The notes below the pieces were generated by a model. It did not search any database. It worked only from the letters and a program-made list of their open reading frames with translations, and was not told where the DNA came from. Made by a program: the position numbers and the translations under genes. A DNA stretch of 64,000 nucleotides from Caldilineaceae bacterium. GTDB taxonomy: Bacteria > Chloroflexota > Anaerolineae > Caldilineales > Caldilineaceae. Shown here piece by piece: positions 17,611 through 25,454 of this stretch. Location of the stretch: contig JADLDO010000064.1 in NCBI GenBank assembly GCA_020846635.1, positions 62,001 through 126,000 of the forward strand, read 5' to 3'. Numbering within the stretch: the stretch's first letter is position 1; each line of letters starts with the position of its first letter.

Positions 17611-18822
17611 ATGATGCTGCCCAACACAACCTATTTGACCGCCACCCAAGCCGCCGAATACCTGGGCGTCTCCCCTGCTACGCTCTACTCCTATGTTAGC
17701 CGCGGCCTTTTGCGCTCTGAACCGGCAGGGGCGAATTCGCGCAGCCGTCGCTATCTGGCCTCCGATGTCTATGCCCTACGCCAGCGCAAAGAACAGCGGC
17801 GCAACCCCGCAACCGTGGCGGCAGCGGTCTTGGATTTTGGCGAGCCTGTCCTCAATTCCGGGATCACGCTGATTCTCGGTGGACAGCTCTATTACCGTGG
17901 CTACGATGCCACGCACCTCGCCCGTGAACACTCATTTGAACGTGTCGCCAACCTGTTGTGGACGGGAGAACTGAGCGAGCCGTCACCAGCGCAACCCCTC
18001 CCCGCGAGTTGGCTGGCGCTCCTTGACCATGTTCCGCCCCAGACGACCCCGCTGGCTGCGCTCCAGAGCCTTCTCCCGCTGGTACAAACCCTGGACCCAA
18101 GCGCGCACGACATCTCACCGTCCGCGGTCGCGCGCCTGGGCCAGGCCATCATCCAATTGCTCATCGCCATCATCGGCGGCAACCCGCGCGCCCCTTCTGT
18201 GGTTGATGGACTCTTGAGCGCATGGCAGCCTTCCCTTCCCAATGCTGCGGCACTGCTCAACGCCATGCTCATCCTCACCGCCGACCATGAACTCAACATT
18301 TCGTCGTTCACGGCGCGCTGTGTCGCCTCAACCGGCGCACCACCCCATGCAGCCCTAGCGGCTGCGCTCGGCGCGCTCCAGGGGCCTCGGCATGGGGGGC
18401 AGACCCTCCGTTGCGAGGCGTTTCTACGAGAAGTTGCCTGGGATGGCCCACAGGCTGTTACCAATCGCCTGCGCCGCGGCGACCACTTACCCGGCTTCGG
18501 CCACATGCTCTATCCAGACGGCGACCCGCGCGGCCATTATCTCACCGAAGCAGCCCTTGCCGTTGCGCCCGATTCGTCGGCAGCCAGCGTCGTCCGCACC
18601 GCACGCGACACGGTCTTTGCCCAGGTCGGTCAAGAGCCAAGCCTGGATTTTGGCCTGGTCGCGGCAGGTCGCATCCTGGGGCTGCCCTCCGGTGCGCCCC
18701 TGCTGATCTTTGCCCTGGGCCGCATTGCCGGCTGGATCGGCCATATGATTGAGCAGTACCAGGCCGATCACCTCATCCGGCCGCGTGCGCGCTATAATGG
18801 ACCACAGCCCCGTCTTGAGTAA
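17611..18822 (+). CDS. Citrate synthase-like protein with N-terminal helix-turn-helix
   Basis: The 403-residue protein starts with a MerR/excisionase-like HTH (residues ~6-55): TATQAAEYLGVSPATLYSYVSRG and an RRYLASDVYALR wing. A citrate synthase domain follows. Its catalytic positions are kept: GPRHGG, GFGHMLYPDGDPR, and SLDFGLVA with the Asp. This HTH-citrate synthase layout is known from several phyla; whether such proteins are enzymes, regulators or both is unclear to me. ATG at 17611 or 17614 begins just before the HTH, without a good ribosome site. It is divergent from a normal citrate synthase 132 bp away and may control it. Confidence 0.8.
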   Translation: MMLPNTTYLTATQAAEYLGVSPATLYSYVSRGLLRSEPAGANSRSRRYLASDVYALRQRKEQRRNPATVAAAVLDFGEPVLNSGITLILGGQLYYRGYDATHLAREHSFERVANLLWTGELSEPSPAQPLPASWLALLDHVPPQTTPLAALQSLLPLVQTLDPSAHDISPSAVARLGQAIIQLLIAIIGGNPRAPSVVDGLLSAWQPSLPNAAALLNAMLILTADHELNISSFTARCVASTGAPPHAALAAALGALQGPRHGGQTLRCEAFLREVAWDGPQAVTNRLRRGDHLPGFGHMLYPDGDPRGHYLTEAALAVAPDSSAASVVRTARDTVFAQVGQEPSLDFGLVAAGRILGLPSGAPLLIFALGRIAGWIGHMIEQYQADHLIRPRARYNGPQPRLE

Positions 18823-18848
18823 CCCAGTCACACAAGGAGTATAGATCA

Positions 18849-18950
18849 ATGCCGTCTGCACCCACCTACCAACAGGGCCCCGACTCACAACGACAAGCCG
18901 GTGTCCCCCAGGGCACTGTCAGCCATTTTCAGCATACCAGTTCGGTATAA
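18849..18950 (+). pseudogene. N-terminal remnant of an esterase-like gene (33 codons)
   Basis: A short reading frame with a good AAGGAG ribosome site ten bases before its ATG. It encodes PSAPTYQQGPDSQRQAGVP and then QGTVSHF and TSSV before TAA. From memory, the GPDSQRQ-GVP-QGTV pattern matches the N-terminus of enterochelin-esterase-like alpha/beta hydrolases, which would normally continue for about 250 residues. None of that follows. It looks like a gene cut off near its start, with its translation signals preserved. A free small peptide is the alternative. Confidence 0.45.
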
Positions 18951-18978
18951 CCACAGCATAACCCGCTCGATAGGAATG

Positions 18979-19008
18979 TTCACGACCCTGGCCCCTTTGT
19001 GCTACACT
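18979..19008 (+). promoter_or_regulatory. Promoter candidate giving a leaderless nuclease mRNA
   Basis: TTCACG (18979-18984), an 18-base spacer and TACACT (19003-19008) lie directly before the nuclease ATG at 19015. Transcription seven bases after the -10 would begin at or beside the A of the ATG. No ribosome site is visible ahead of that ATG. Confidence 0.45.
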
Positions 19009-19014
19009 ACACCT

Positions 19015-19890
19015 ATGACAAACGTTCTGCCCGACGACTTTACCTTTAGCCAATCCAATCTACAAACCTATGCAGATTGCCCACGCCGCTTCTGGCTCAC
19101 CTATGTCCAGCGCTTGCCCTGGCCCGCGGTCGAAGCCAGCCCTGTGCAGGAAGTTGAGTATGTCATACGCCTGGGCGATGCGTTCCATCGTGCCGTCCAG
19201 CGCGCCGAAACCGGCATCCCAGCCGAGTTGATCGCCGCCCAACTGGAAGATCCCCTGGATGCCTGGTTCGCTAGCTATCTTCAGTATCGCCCAAAAGACA
19301 TCCCGACCCCTGTGACCGGCATAGAATCTGTCCTCGCCATCCCCTTCCAGGTGGGCAACGAAGGCCCCATCGTTCGCCTGATGGCTAAATTTGACCTGTT
19401 AGGCGTTGAACCCGGCTCTCGTGCCATCATCATCGACTGGAAAACCACGCGCAAACGCACCGAGCCGCACTACTTACGCCAGCGTCTTCAGTCCCAGGTC
19501 TATCCCTATCTCTTGGTCGAGGCCAGCGCCAGCCTCCCCTGGGGGCCAATTGCGCCAGAACAAGTCGAGATGCGTTATTGGTTCACTGCCGCACCCGACG
19601 AGCCGGTGCGTCTGCGCTATGATGCCGCACAACACGCTGCCAATCACCAACTGCTCCAACGGCTTGTCGCGCAAATTGTCGCCGGAGAGAACGAAGCCGA
19701 TTTCCCCAAAACCCCCGACACCGAAGCCAACCGCGCCCGCCTTTGCAACTACTGCGCCTATCGCAGCCGCTGCGACCGCGGCATTCATGCAGGGAACTTA
19801 GATGATATTGCCGATGTCGATGAGGTGATGCGTGACAGCGAGATTGCATTGGAAATCAACCTGGCCGATGTTCCCGAAATTTCCTTCTAG
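19015..19890 (+). CDS. RecB/Cas4-like PD-(D/E)XK nuclease with Fe-S cysteines
   Basis: The 291-residue protein has the core of a RecB-family nuclease: a GDAFHRAVQ helix, MAKFDLLG with the first Asp, and IIIDWKTT supplying D and K. One Cys lies in YADCPRRFW (~residue 22) and three in LCNYCAYRSRC near the C-terminus. This split 1+3 layout binds a 4Fe-4S cluster in AddB and Cas4 nucleases. No cas genes or helicase subunit are adjacent. recJ begins 35 bases downstream, so the pair may act together on DNA ends. The ATG at 19015 precedes the FSQSNLQTYADCPRRFW motif; the longer upstream reading has no domain content. Confidence 0.82.
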   Translation: MTNVLPDDFTFSQSNLQTYADCPRRFWLTYVQRLPWPAVEASPVQEVEYVIRLGDAFHRAVQRAETGIPAELIAAQLEDPLDAWFASYLQYRPKDIPTPVTGIESVLAIPFQVGNEGPIVRLMAKFDLLGVEPGSRAIIIDWKTTRKRTEPHYLRQRLQSQVYPYLLVEASASLPWGPIAPEQVEMRYWFTAAPDEPVRLRYDAAQHAANHQLLQRLVAQIVAGENEADFPKTPDTEANRARLCNYCAYRSRCDRGIHAGNLDDIADVDEVMRDSEIALEINLADVPEISF

Positions 19891-19925
19891 CCTGCTTCCG
19901 GCACTGCCCTCAATCTCACTTGCTC

Positions 19926-22328
19926 ATGGCTGAACCCTGGTCCCTTTTGCCACCGGCTGCACCTTCGCCAGAACTGATCGTCGCGGTCGGGGGGCATCCC
20001 CTTATCGCCCATTTGCTCGCCCAGCGGGGTATCACCGAACCAGCCCAGGCACTGGCATTTCTTGACCCGGCCCACTATACCCCCGCCCCACCTACTGCGC
20101 TCTTTGGGATGGATGAAGCGGCACGCCTTCTGCACGCTGCGATTCATGACCGCGCCAATATCTTGGTTTGGGGCGACTTTGATGTAGACGGGCAAACCTC
20201 CACCTCTCTGCTTGTCGCCGCGCTCCGTCGCCTCGCAGGGGATCAACGCGTGCGCTTCCATGTGCCCAACCGTTTCACCGAAAGCCACGGCATCCGCCTC
20301 CCCATGTTGGAGGAGAAACTCGCCGACCCCGATTTCCCGCCCGATCTCCTCCTGACCTGTGATACAGGGATCAGCGACGGCGAAGCGGTGGGCGTTGCCA
20401 AAGACCGAGGGCTGACCGTCATCATCACCGACCATCACGATCTACCGTCCGAACTGCTAACGCTGGTGCCAGGGCAAGACCCAATCGCGGGACTGGGTGC
20501 AGCCGCCGCCGGACAAAACTCCATACGCCGCGCCGATGCCATCGTCAACCCCAAGCTTCAGCCCGAAGGCGAGCCGCTGCGCACGTTGCCCGGTGTCGGT
20601 GTCGCCTTTAAGCTCATCCAGCAGTTGTACAGTCTAGCAGGCCGCGCTGGCGAAGAAAATGACCTGCTCGATCTGGTTGCGCTGGGCATCGTCGCCGATG
20701 TGGCACAGCAGGTCCACGATGCTCGTTATTTGCTCCAACTCGGTCTACAGCAGCTACGCCAGACTCGACGCACCGGGCTCTTGGCGCTCATGGAAGTTGC
20801 GCGCGTGAACCGCGATACGGTGGATGCCGAGGCCATCGGCTTTCAGATTGGGCCGCGCATGAATGCCCTGGGACGGCTGGAAGATGCCACCGTCTCCGTC
20901 GAATTGCTCACCACGCGTGACGCCATCCGCGCCGGGCAGCTTGCCGGACGCATGGAACGGCTCAACCAGCAGCGCCGCCTGCTGACCAGCCAGACCACTG
21001 CGGTCGCGCTGGAGATGGTTGACCGCAACCCTGCGCTTCTAGACTATAACGGACTTGTACTAAGCCATCCAGCCTGGCACGCGGGCATCGTCGGCATTGT
21101 TGCCTCACGGCTGGCTGAAGAATTTCACAAACCCACCATCCTCCTGCTCAATCCACCGGGCGAAGCGGCGCGTGGCAGCGCGCGCAGTATCCCTGGCGTG
21201 GACATCGGCGCGGCCATTGCCGGTTGCGCCCATCTGCTGCTAACCCACGGTGGGCATCCTGGCGCAGCAGGCATGAGCCTCACGCCCGACAACATAGACC
21301 GCTTCCGTCGCGAACTCGACAGCCAGATCGAACTCAATCGCATACCCGTTGCCGCGCCAGGGCGGCTCATTGACGCGCAGCTCCCGCTGGAAACCATCGA
21401 TTTGGCATTTGCCGAGCAACTCCAACGCTTGGCTCCTTTTGGCAATGGCAACCCCACCCCCCAATTCCTCAGCACGCAGCTCACAGTCGCAAGCGACCGC
21501 CGTATGGGACGTGAGGGGCAGCACCGGCGGCTGGAGGTGAGCAGCTCCAGCGGGGCGCGCTTGCCCGTCCTCTGGTTCAACAGCAGTGAGGAACTCCCCA
21601 CCGGCCCGCTCGATCTGGTCTACACCATCAGCATTAACACCTTCCGGGGCGAGCGCACGCTGCAACTCAACTATGTCGATAGCCGCGCCAGCCAGGCAGA
21701 TGTCGCCACGCTCCCGGCGACCAAGCCGCTCGTCAAGCTCCATGATCTGCGCAATCAGCCCATCTCTCTTGAACAGTTACCGGCTCCAGCACAGGCTACC
21801 TGGTATGCTGAAGGAACGAAGCTCGATGCTATTGGCGTAGCCTACGCACCGCGTACGGCTGCCGCGGCGCTGCCGGGTCGCCCGCTGGTCATCTTCTCTG
21901 CCCCGCCTACCGCCCATCTGCTGCGCTGGCTGCATGACCGGCACCAGCCCAGCGCCATTTACCTCGTCGGTCAGCTCACAAACGATGATGGCATAGACGC
22001 CGTCATTCGTGCCGTGGCGGGCATGTGTAAATACGCGCTCCAGCGCGGTCAGCCTCTCCAACTCGACCGCATGGCCGCTCGTTTGGGCCTCACAACCCAC
22101 ATCATGCGCCACAGCCTGCTTTGGCTGCAAGCCAAGTCACATCTCTCATTGCAAGGTTGGGAGAACGATGATAACGTGCAAATCTCGGCGACACCCAGTG
22201 CAACCAGCGATCCCGAAGCCGCACTCCTGCTCCAGGCACAACTCACCGAACTCTTGGCAGAAGTACGCGCCTATCGTCGCTATTTCCTGCGCGCAAAACT
22301 CTCTGCCCTCGGTCTACCCGCGGCCTAA
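19926..22328 (+). CDS. recJ: Single-stranded-DNA-specific exonuclease RecJ
   Basis: The 800-residue DHH/DHHA1 phosphoesterase degrades single-stranded DNA 5' to 3' in recombination and repair. Motifs are WGDFDVDGQTS (~residue 85), LLTCDTGIS, VIITDHHDLP, HAGIVGIVASRL and the DHHA1 GGHPGAAGMS. The segment after DHH has about 20 extra residues (GLGAAAAGQNSI) before NPKLQP. After the OB-fold come roughly 230 residues ending in a winged-helix-like part and AYRRYFLRAKL, as in the longer Gram-positive type RecJ. The start is ATG at 19926, or TTG at 19920. It follows the Fe-S nuclease and precedes the GT39-like gene by six bases. Confidence 0.92.
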   Translation: MAEPWSLLPPAAPSPELIVAVGGHPLIAHLLAQRGITEPAQALAFLDPAHYTPAPPTALFGMDEAARLLHAAIHDRANILVWGDFDVDGQTSTSLLVAALRRLAGDQRVRFHVPNRFTESHGIRLPMLEEKLADPDFPPDLLLTCDTGISDGEAVGVAKDRGLTVIITDHHDLPSELLTLVPGQDPIAGLGAAAAGQNSIRRADAIVNPKLQPEGEPLRTLPGVGVAFKLIQQLYSLAGRAGEENDLLDLVALGIVADVAQQVHDARYLLQLGLQQLRQTRRTGLLALMEVARVNRDTVDAEAIGFQIGPRMNALGRLEDATVSVELLTTRDAIRAGQLAGRMERLNQQRRLLTSQTTAVALEMVDRNPALLDYNGLVLSHPAWHAGIVGIVASRLAEEFHKPTILLLNPPGEAARGSARSIPGVDIGAAIAGCAHLLLTHGGHPGAAGMSLTPDNIDRFRRELDSQIELNRIPVAAPGRLIDAQLPLETIDLAFAEQLQRLAPFGNGNPTPQFLSTQLTVASDRRMGREGQHRRLEVSSSSGARLPVLWFNSSEELPTGPLDLVYTISINTFRGERTLQLNYVDSRASQADVATLPATKPLVKLHDLRNQPISLEQLPAPAQATWYAEGTKLDAIGVAYAPRTAAAALPGRPLVIFSAPPTAHLLRWLHDRHQPSAIYLVGQLTNDDGIDAVIRAVAGMCKYALQRGQPLQLDRMAARLGLTTHIMRHSLLWLQAKSHLSLQGWENDDNVQISATPSATSDPEAALLLQAQLTELLAEVRAYRRYFLRAKLSALGLPAA

Positions 22329-22334
22329 TTACGT

Positions 22335-24320
22335 ATGATCTTCAACAGACTGCCTAGACCGGCCCTTACCCCACGCCTCATCGAAGGCGCGATCCTCCTG
22401 ATCGCCGTCGTCGTGCGTTTTTGGCGGCTTGGCTATCACAGCGTCTGGTTTGATGAAGCAATCAGTCTCAAATGGGCCGGATATGATATTGGCTACACTT
22501 GGGCCACTACCTTTGCCCTCGTCCAAGACAAACATCCCCCCGTCTACTATGTGGCACTGGGGCTTTGGCAGGATCTATTAGCCTGGATGGGGCTGGATCA
22601 CAGCGACAGCGCCTTACGTGCGCTCGGCAGCGCCCTGGGCGTGTTAACGGTGTGGGGCATGTTGCGGCTCACGACCGCGCTCAGTGGGCGCGCCACGGGC
22701 TATCTGACCAGCTTGCTGGTCGCGCTCTCGCCCCTCCTCACCTGGTACAGCCAAGAATTGCGTATGTTCCAACCCGCCACAACGGGACTGGTCTGGGGTG
22801 CAGTTGCTCTCTGGCAAGCGTGGCAGGCAGCGCGCCCGCTTGCGCGCTTCGGCTGGTGGCTGCTGATGATCATCGCCATCGAAGCCGCCCTCTACAGCTA
22901 TCTCTTTAGCGCATTCCTTCTCCCTGCCGCGGGGCTAACGCTGCTAGTGTTGTTCTGGCGCGACCGCGATCTGCGCCGCTTTCTCGAAGGCTGCCTCGCG
23001 CTGCTTGTCACCGGCCTGCTCTTTCTGCCATTGGCGCGCAATGCCTGGTCAGTCAACGAAGCAGAAAGCACCCCTGGTCAAGCATTTGCCGATTTTGGGG
23101 CCAACCTGCTTCGCCTACTGCACATCGACACGATCTGGCGCGTCGACTGGCCCCAACCCTGGATCAACGCCGCGCTTTTGCTCTTTGCTCTGCTCCTCCT
23201 CCTGGGCTTGCTACTGCCCTGGCGTAAAGCGACCTCACAACCTCGCCTCGATCAACCCTGGCTTTGGCTCTGGATCGGCATTCCCCTCTTGATCGCCAAT
23301 CTTCTCCTCGCGCGCAGCGGCTCGATCTTTGCCGAAGATCGCTATCTGTTGTTTATGGCTCCCTTTGTCCTCTGGGGTATCGCACGCGGCGCGACGGCAT
23401 TGGGCAGTTGGCGGCAACCGTTCGGATGGGCCGGTGGCTTGCTTAGTGTACTTGTGCTGCTCGCAGCGTTGCCGCCCCTCTGGACGCCCGCCCGCGTGCG
23501 CGAAAGCTGGCGCAGTGCCGCCGATTACATCAGCACCTATACTGCCGCTAGCCCCAACTTGCCTACTTCTGTCGTCACCCATGTAGCCTACACCTACGAC
23601 GCGCTCGCCTGGTATCTTCGCCAAGCTTATGACGAAGATACACTGCCCATCTTTGCTCTCTTTAACGGAACCTTGACCGAAGCGGATATTGACACGGTTG
23701 TCGCCCCGCCGCTCAACGGCATCGTGGACTTTGGCTCAGCCACGCTCTGGCTTACGCAGAGCCACCTAGAAGGTGTGGACGATCAGCGCGTGGTCGAAGG
23801 TTGGCTCAATCGCAACTTCCCCCTGATTACCGAACAGTATCCCGCAGGCATCAAACTGACAGGCTATATCCTTCAGGGACGCATGGCGCAACCTCCCACA
23901 CTCGGCCCAACCGCGCGCCAACTCGACGTGGAATTGCAGCCTGGTCTACGCTTGGCAGCCTGCGAGATCATGACGCCAATGGTCTCCGCTCGCGACGAGT
24001 TTATGCACCCTCCAAGTGGCTGGGTGCATATGCGTTTGTGGTGGCAGGCAACCGCTCCCCTCCTCACCGACTACACCGCTACCGCCAAAGTGATCGGCCC
24101 GGAAGGCGTTTGGGGTGACAAACTGCCACGCGACACCGAATCGCTACGCATGTGGCCCACAAGCACATGGACAGTGGGCGAATTTGTGCGCGACGAACTG
24201 GACATCAACCTCAATCCGTTGACGCCCGCCGCAACCTATCCCGTTGTGATTGGGGTTGCCGACGCTTTAGGTCAGCCTATTGGAGAAACCGTAGAATGCG
24301 GCCAGGTAACGATCCGCTAA
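22335..24320 (+). CDS. GT39-like membrane glycosyltransferase
   Basis: The 661-residue protein has about eleven hydrophobic spans in the first 380 residues and an extracytoplasmic C-terminal domain of about 270. The first loop holds SVWFDEAIS, the acidic pair typical of protein-mannosyltransferase/ArnT-type GT-C enzymes, followed by DKHPPVYY. Such enzymes move a sugar from a polyprenyl phosphate to a lipid or protein outside the membrane. The ATG lies six bases after recJ. A polyprenyl-phosphate GT2 enzyme, a plausible donor maker, is encoded convergently just downstream. The stop lies next to dispersed repeat copy B. Confidence 0.72.
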   Translation: MIFNRLPRPALTPRLIEGAILLIAVVVRFWRLGYHSVWFDEAISLKWAGYDIGYTWATTFALVQDKHPPVYYVALGLWQDLLAWMGLDHSDSALRALGSALGVLTVWGMLRLTTALSGRATGYLTSLLVALSPLLTWYSQELRMFQPATTGLVWGAVALWQAWQAARPLARFGWWLLMIIAIEAALYSYLFSAFLLPAAGLTLLVLFWRDRDLRRFLEGCLALLVTGLLFLPLARNAWSVNEAESTPGQAFADFGANLLRLLHIDTIWRVDWPQPWINAALLLFALLLLLGLLLPWRKATSQPRLDQPWLWLWIGIPLLIANLLLARSGSIFAEDRYLLFMAPFVLWGIARGATALGSWRQPFGWAGGLLSVLVLLAALPPLWTPARVRESWRSAADYISTYTAASPNLPTSVVTHVAYTYDALAWYLRQAYDEDTLPIFALFNGTLTEADIDTVVAPPLNGIVDFGSATLWLTQSHLEGVDDQRVVEGWLNRNFPLITEQYPAGIKLTGYILQGRMAQPPTLGPTARQLDVELQPGLRLAACEIMTPMVSARDEFMHPPSGWVHMRLWWQATAPLLTDYTATAKVIGPEGVWGDKLPRDTESLRMWPTSTWTVGEFVRDELDINLNPLTPAATYPVVIGVADALGQPIGETVECGQVTIR

Positions 24321-24325
24321 TTAAA

Positions 24326-24440
24326 GGATGAGGGATGAGGCAACCTGTCACCCCGTAGGAGTCTCTCTGGGGTGGTAGTTGGCAGAACGGAGAGATGCCT
24401 ACGGCATGACAGATCTCTTGCCTTCCTCATCCTTCATCCC
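24326..24440 (-). repeat. Dispersed heptad-flanked element, copy B
   Basis: An element of about 115 bp between two convergent genes. Its outer ends are AAGGATGAGG-type heptads on one side and TCATCCTTCATCCC on the other. Inside is a 23-base imperfect inverted repeat (24345-24367 and 24390-24412, about 19 of 23 paired). The core blocks match copy A (38-134) in reverse orientation. The right part encodes the last dozen residues and the TAG of the GT2 gene. Confidence 0.72.
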
Positions 24441-25454
24441 TTGAATCTGTCGCTCTAGCTGTGCAATACGCTCTCCCTGGCTCACAACCAACTCCGCCAC
24501 AAAGCCCACCAGTAGGAGCAGCACACTGATCACCGCGAGGATGCCCGCGGCGATAAAGACAGGACGTTGTTGTGTCTCGGCAAAGAAATAAAGCCCTGTC
24601 AGATAAAGAAAAGTCAACAAACTCAACGCCATCCCTGCCAGCCCCAGCCCGCCAAAAAAGCGCATCGGAGCCTGGCTGAAAGTCAGCAGGAACTTCACCA
24701 CCAACACATCCAGGAAGCTGATCGGAATTCGCTCCCAACCAAATTTGCTGCTACCGGCAGGCCGCGGGCGGTAAAAAGTCTTTACCTCACCCACCTTAAA
24801 GCCCTGATGCACAGCAAACATCAACAGGAAGCGATGCCAGTCGCTGCGCAAAGGCGGAAAACTCATCACCACCTCACGCCGCATGGCCTTGATCCAGTTG
24901 CCGTCATGCACCGGAACCTGTGCCAAATTTTGCATCACCCAGTTATAAACACCACTTGCCAGCACCTTAGAATCCTGCCGCCCTTGCCGCCATCCCGCCA
25001 CAACATCCAGGTCGTTGGCCTCCATGTGCAGCACCAATGCCGGAATATCGACCAGCGGATCCGACTCCATATCCGCCGGGATCAGGATGATAATCTCCCC
25101 CTGGCTGGCCGCAAACATCTGCTGCAAGGCCGCGGTCATGCCCTGGCTGCGCCGGTGTGTAAAGACTCGTAAGGAAGGAAAGCGTTTGGCCGCCGCAGCC
25201 AATACTTCGGCAGTGCCATCCCGGCTGCCATCGTTGACCACCAGCACCTCGCCCACGCGGCCCAATTCGGCAAAGGCTGCATAGCTCCGCTCCACCACCA
25301 ACCCGACCGTCGCTTCCTCGTTGCGCGCCGGCACAACAATCGTAATCGTTGGCTTAGGGTCAACCTGTCGGCTCTCGTCTCCGCGACTCAGTGCCTTTGC
25401 GCGGGAAGATATCTGCGCTTCTTGTGGAGACTCTGAGAGCTGTACATCACTCAT
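24399..25454 (-). CDS. Polyprenyl-phosphate-type glycosyltransferase family 2
   Basis: The 351-residue protein has a GT-A domain (~residues 33-260) with TIVVPARNEEATV, VVNDGSRDGT and IPADMESDP. Two membrane spans follow (~275-300 and ~310-335), as in dolichol- or undecaprenyl-phosphate sugar transferases (DPM1/GtrB type). It would load a sugar on a polyprenyl phosphate for use outside the membrane. The ATG overlaps the aminotransferase stop (ATGA), so the two are coupled. The C-terminal MKDEEGKRSVMP and TAG are encoded by repeat copy B, an acquired tail. Confidence 0.83.
   Translation of the reverse strand: MSDVQLSESPQEAQISSRAKALSRGDESRQVDPKPTITIVVPARNEEATVGLVVERSYAAFAELGRVGEVLVVNDGSRDGTAEVLAAAAKRFPSLRVFTHRRSQGMTAALQQMFAASQGEIIILIPADMESDPLVDIPALVLHMEANDLDVVAGWRQGRQDSKVLASGVYNWVMQNLAQVPVHDGNWIKAMRREVVMSFPPLRSDWHRFLLMFAVHQGFKVGEVKTFYRPRPAGSSKFGWERIPISFLDVLVVKFLLTFSQAPMRFFGGLGLAGMALSLLTFLYLTGLYFFAETQQRPVFIAAGILAVISVLLLLVGFVAELVVSQGERIAQLERQIQGMKDEEGKRSVMP

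Noticed and set aside
19015..19890. Cas4 of a CRISPR system
   Set aside because: No cas genes or spaced repeats are in the window; the protein fits the wider RecB/AddB Fe-S nuclease group.
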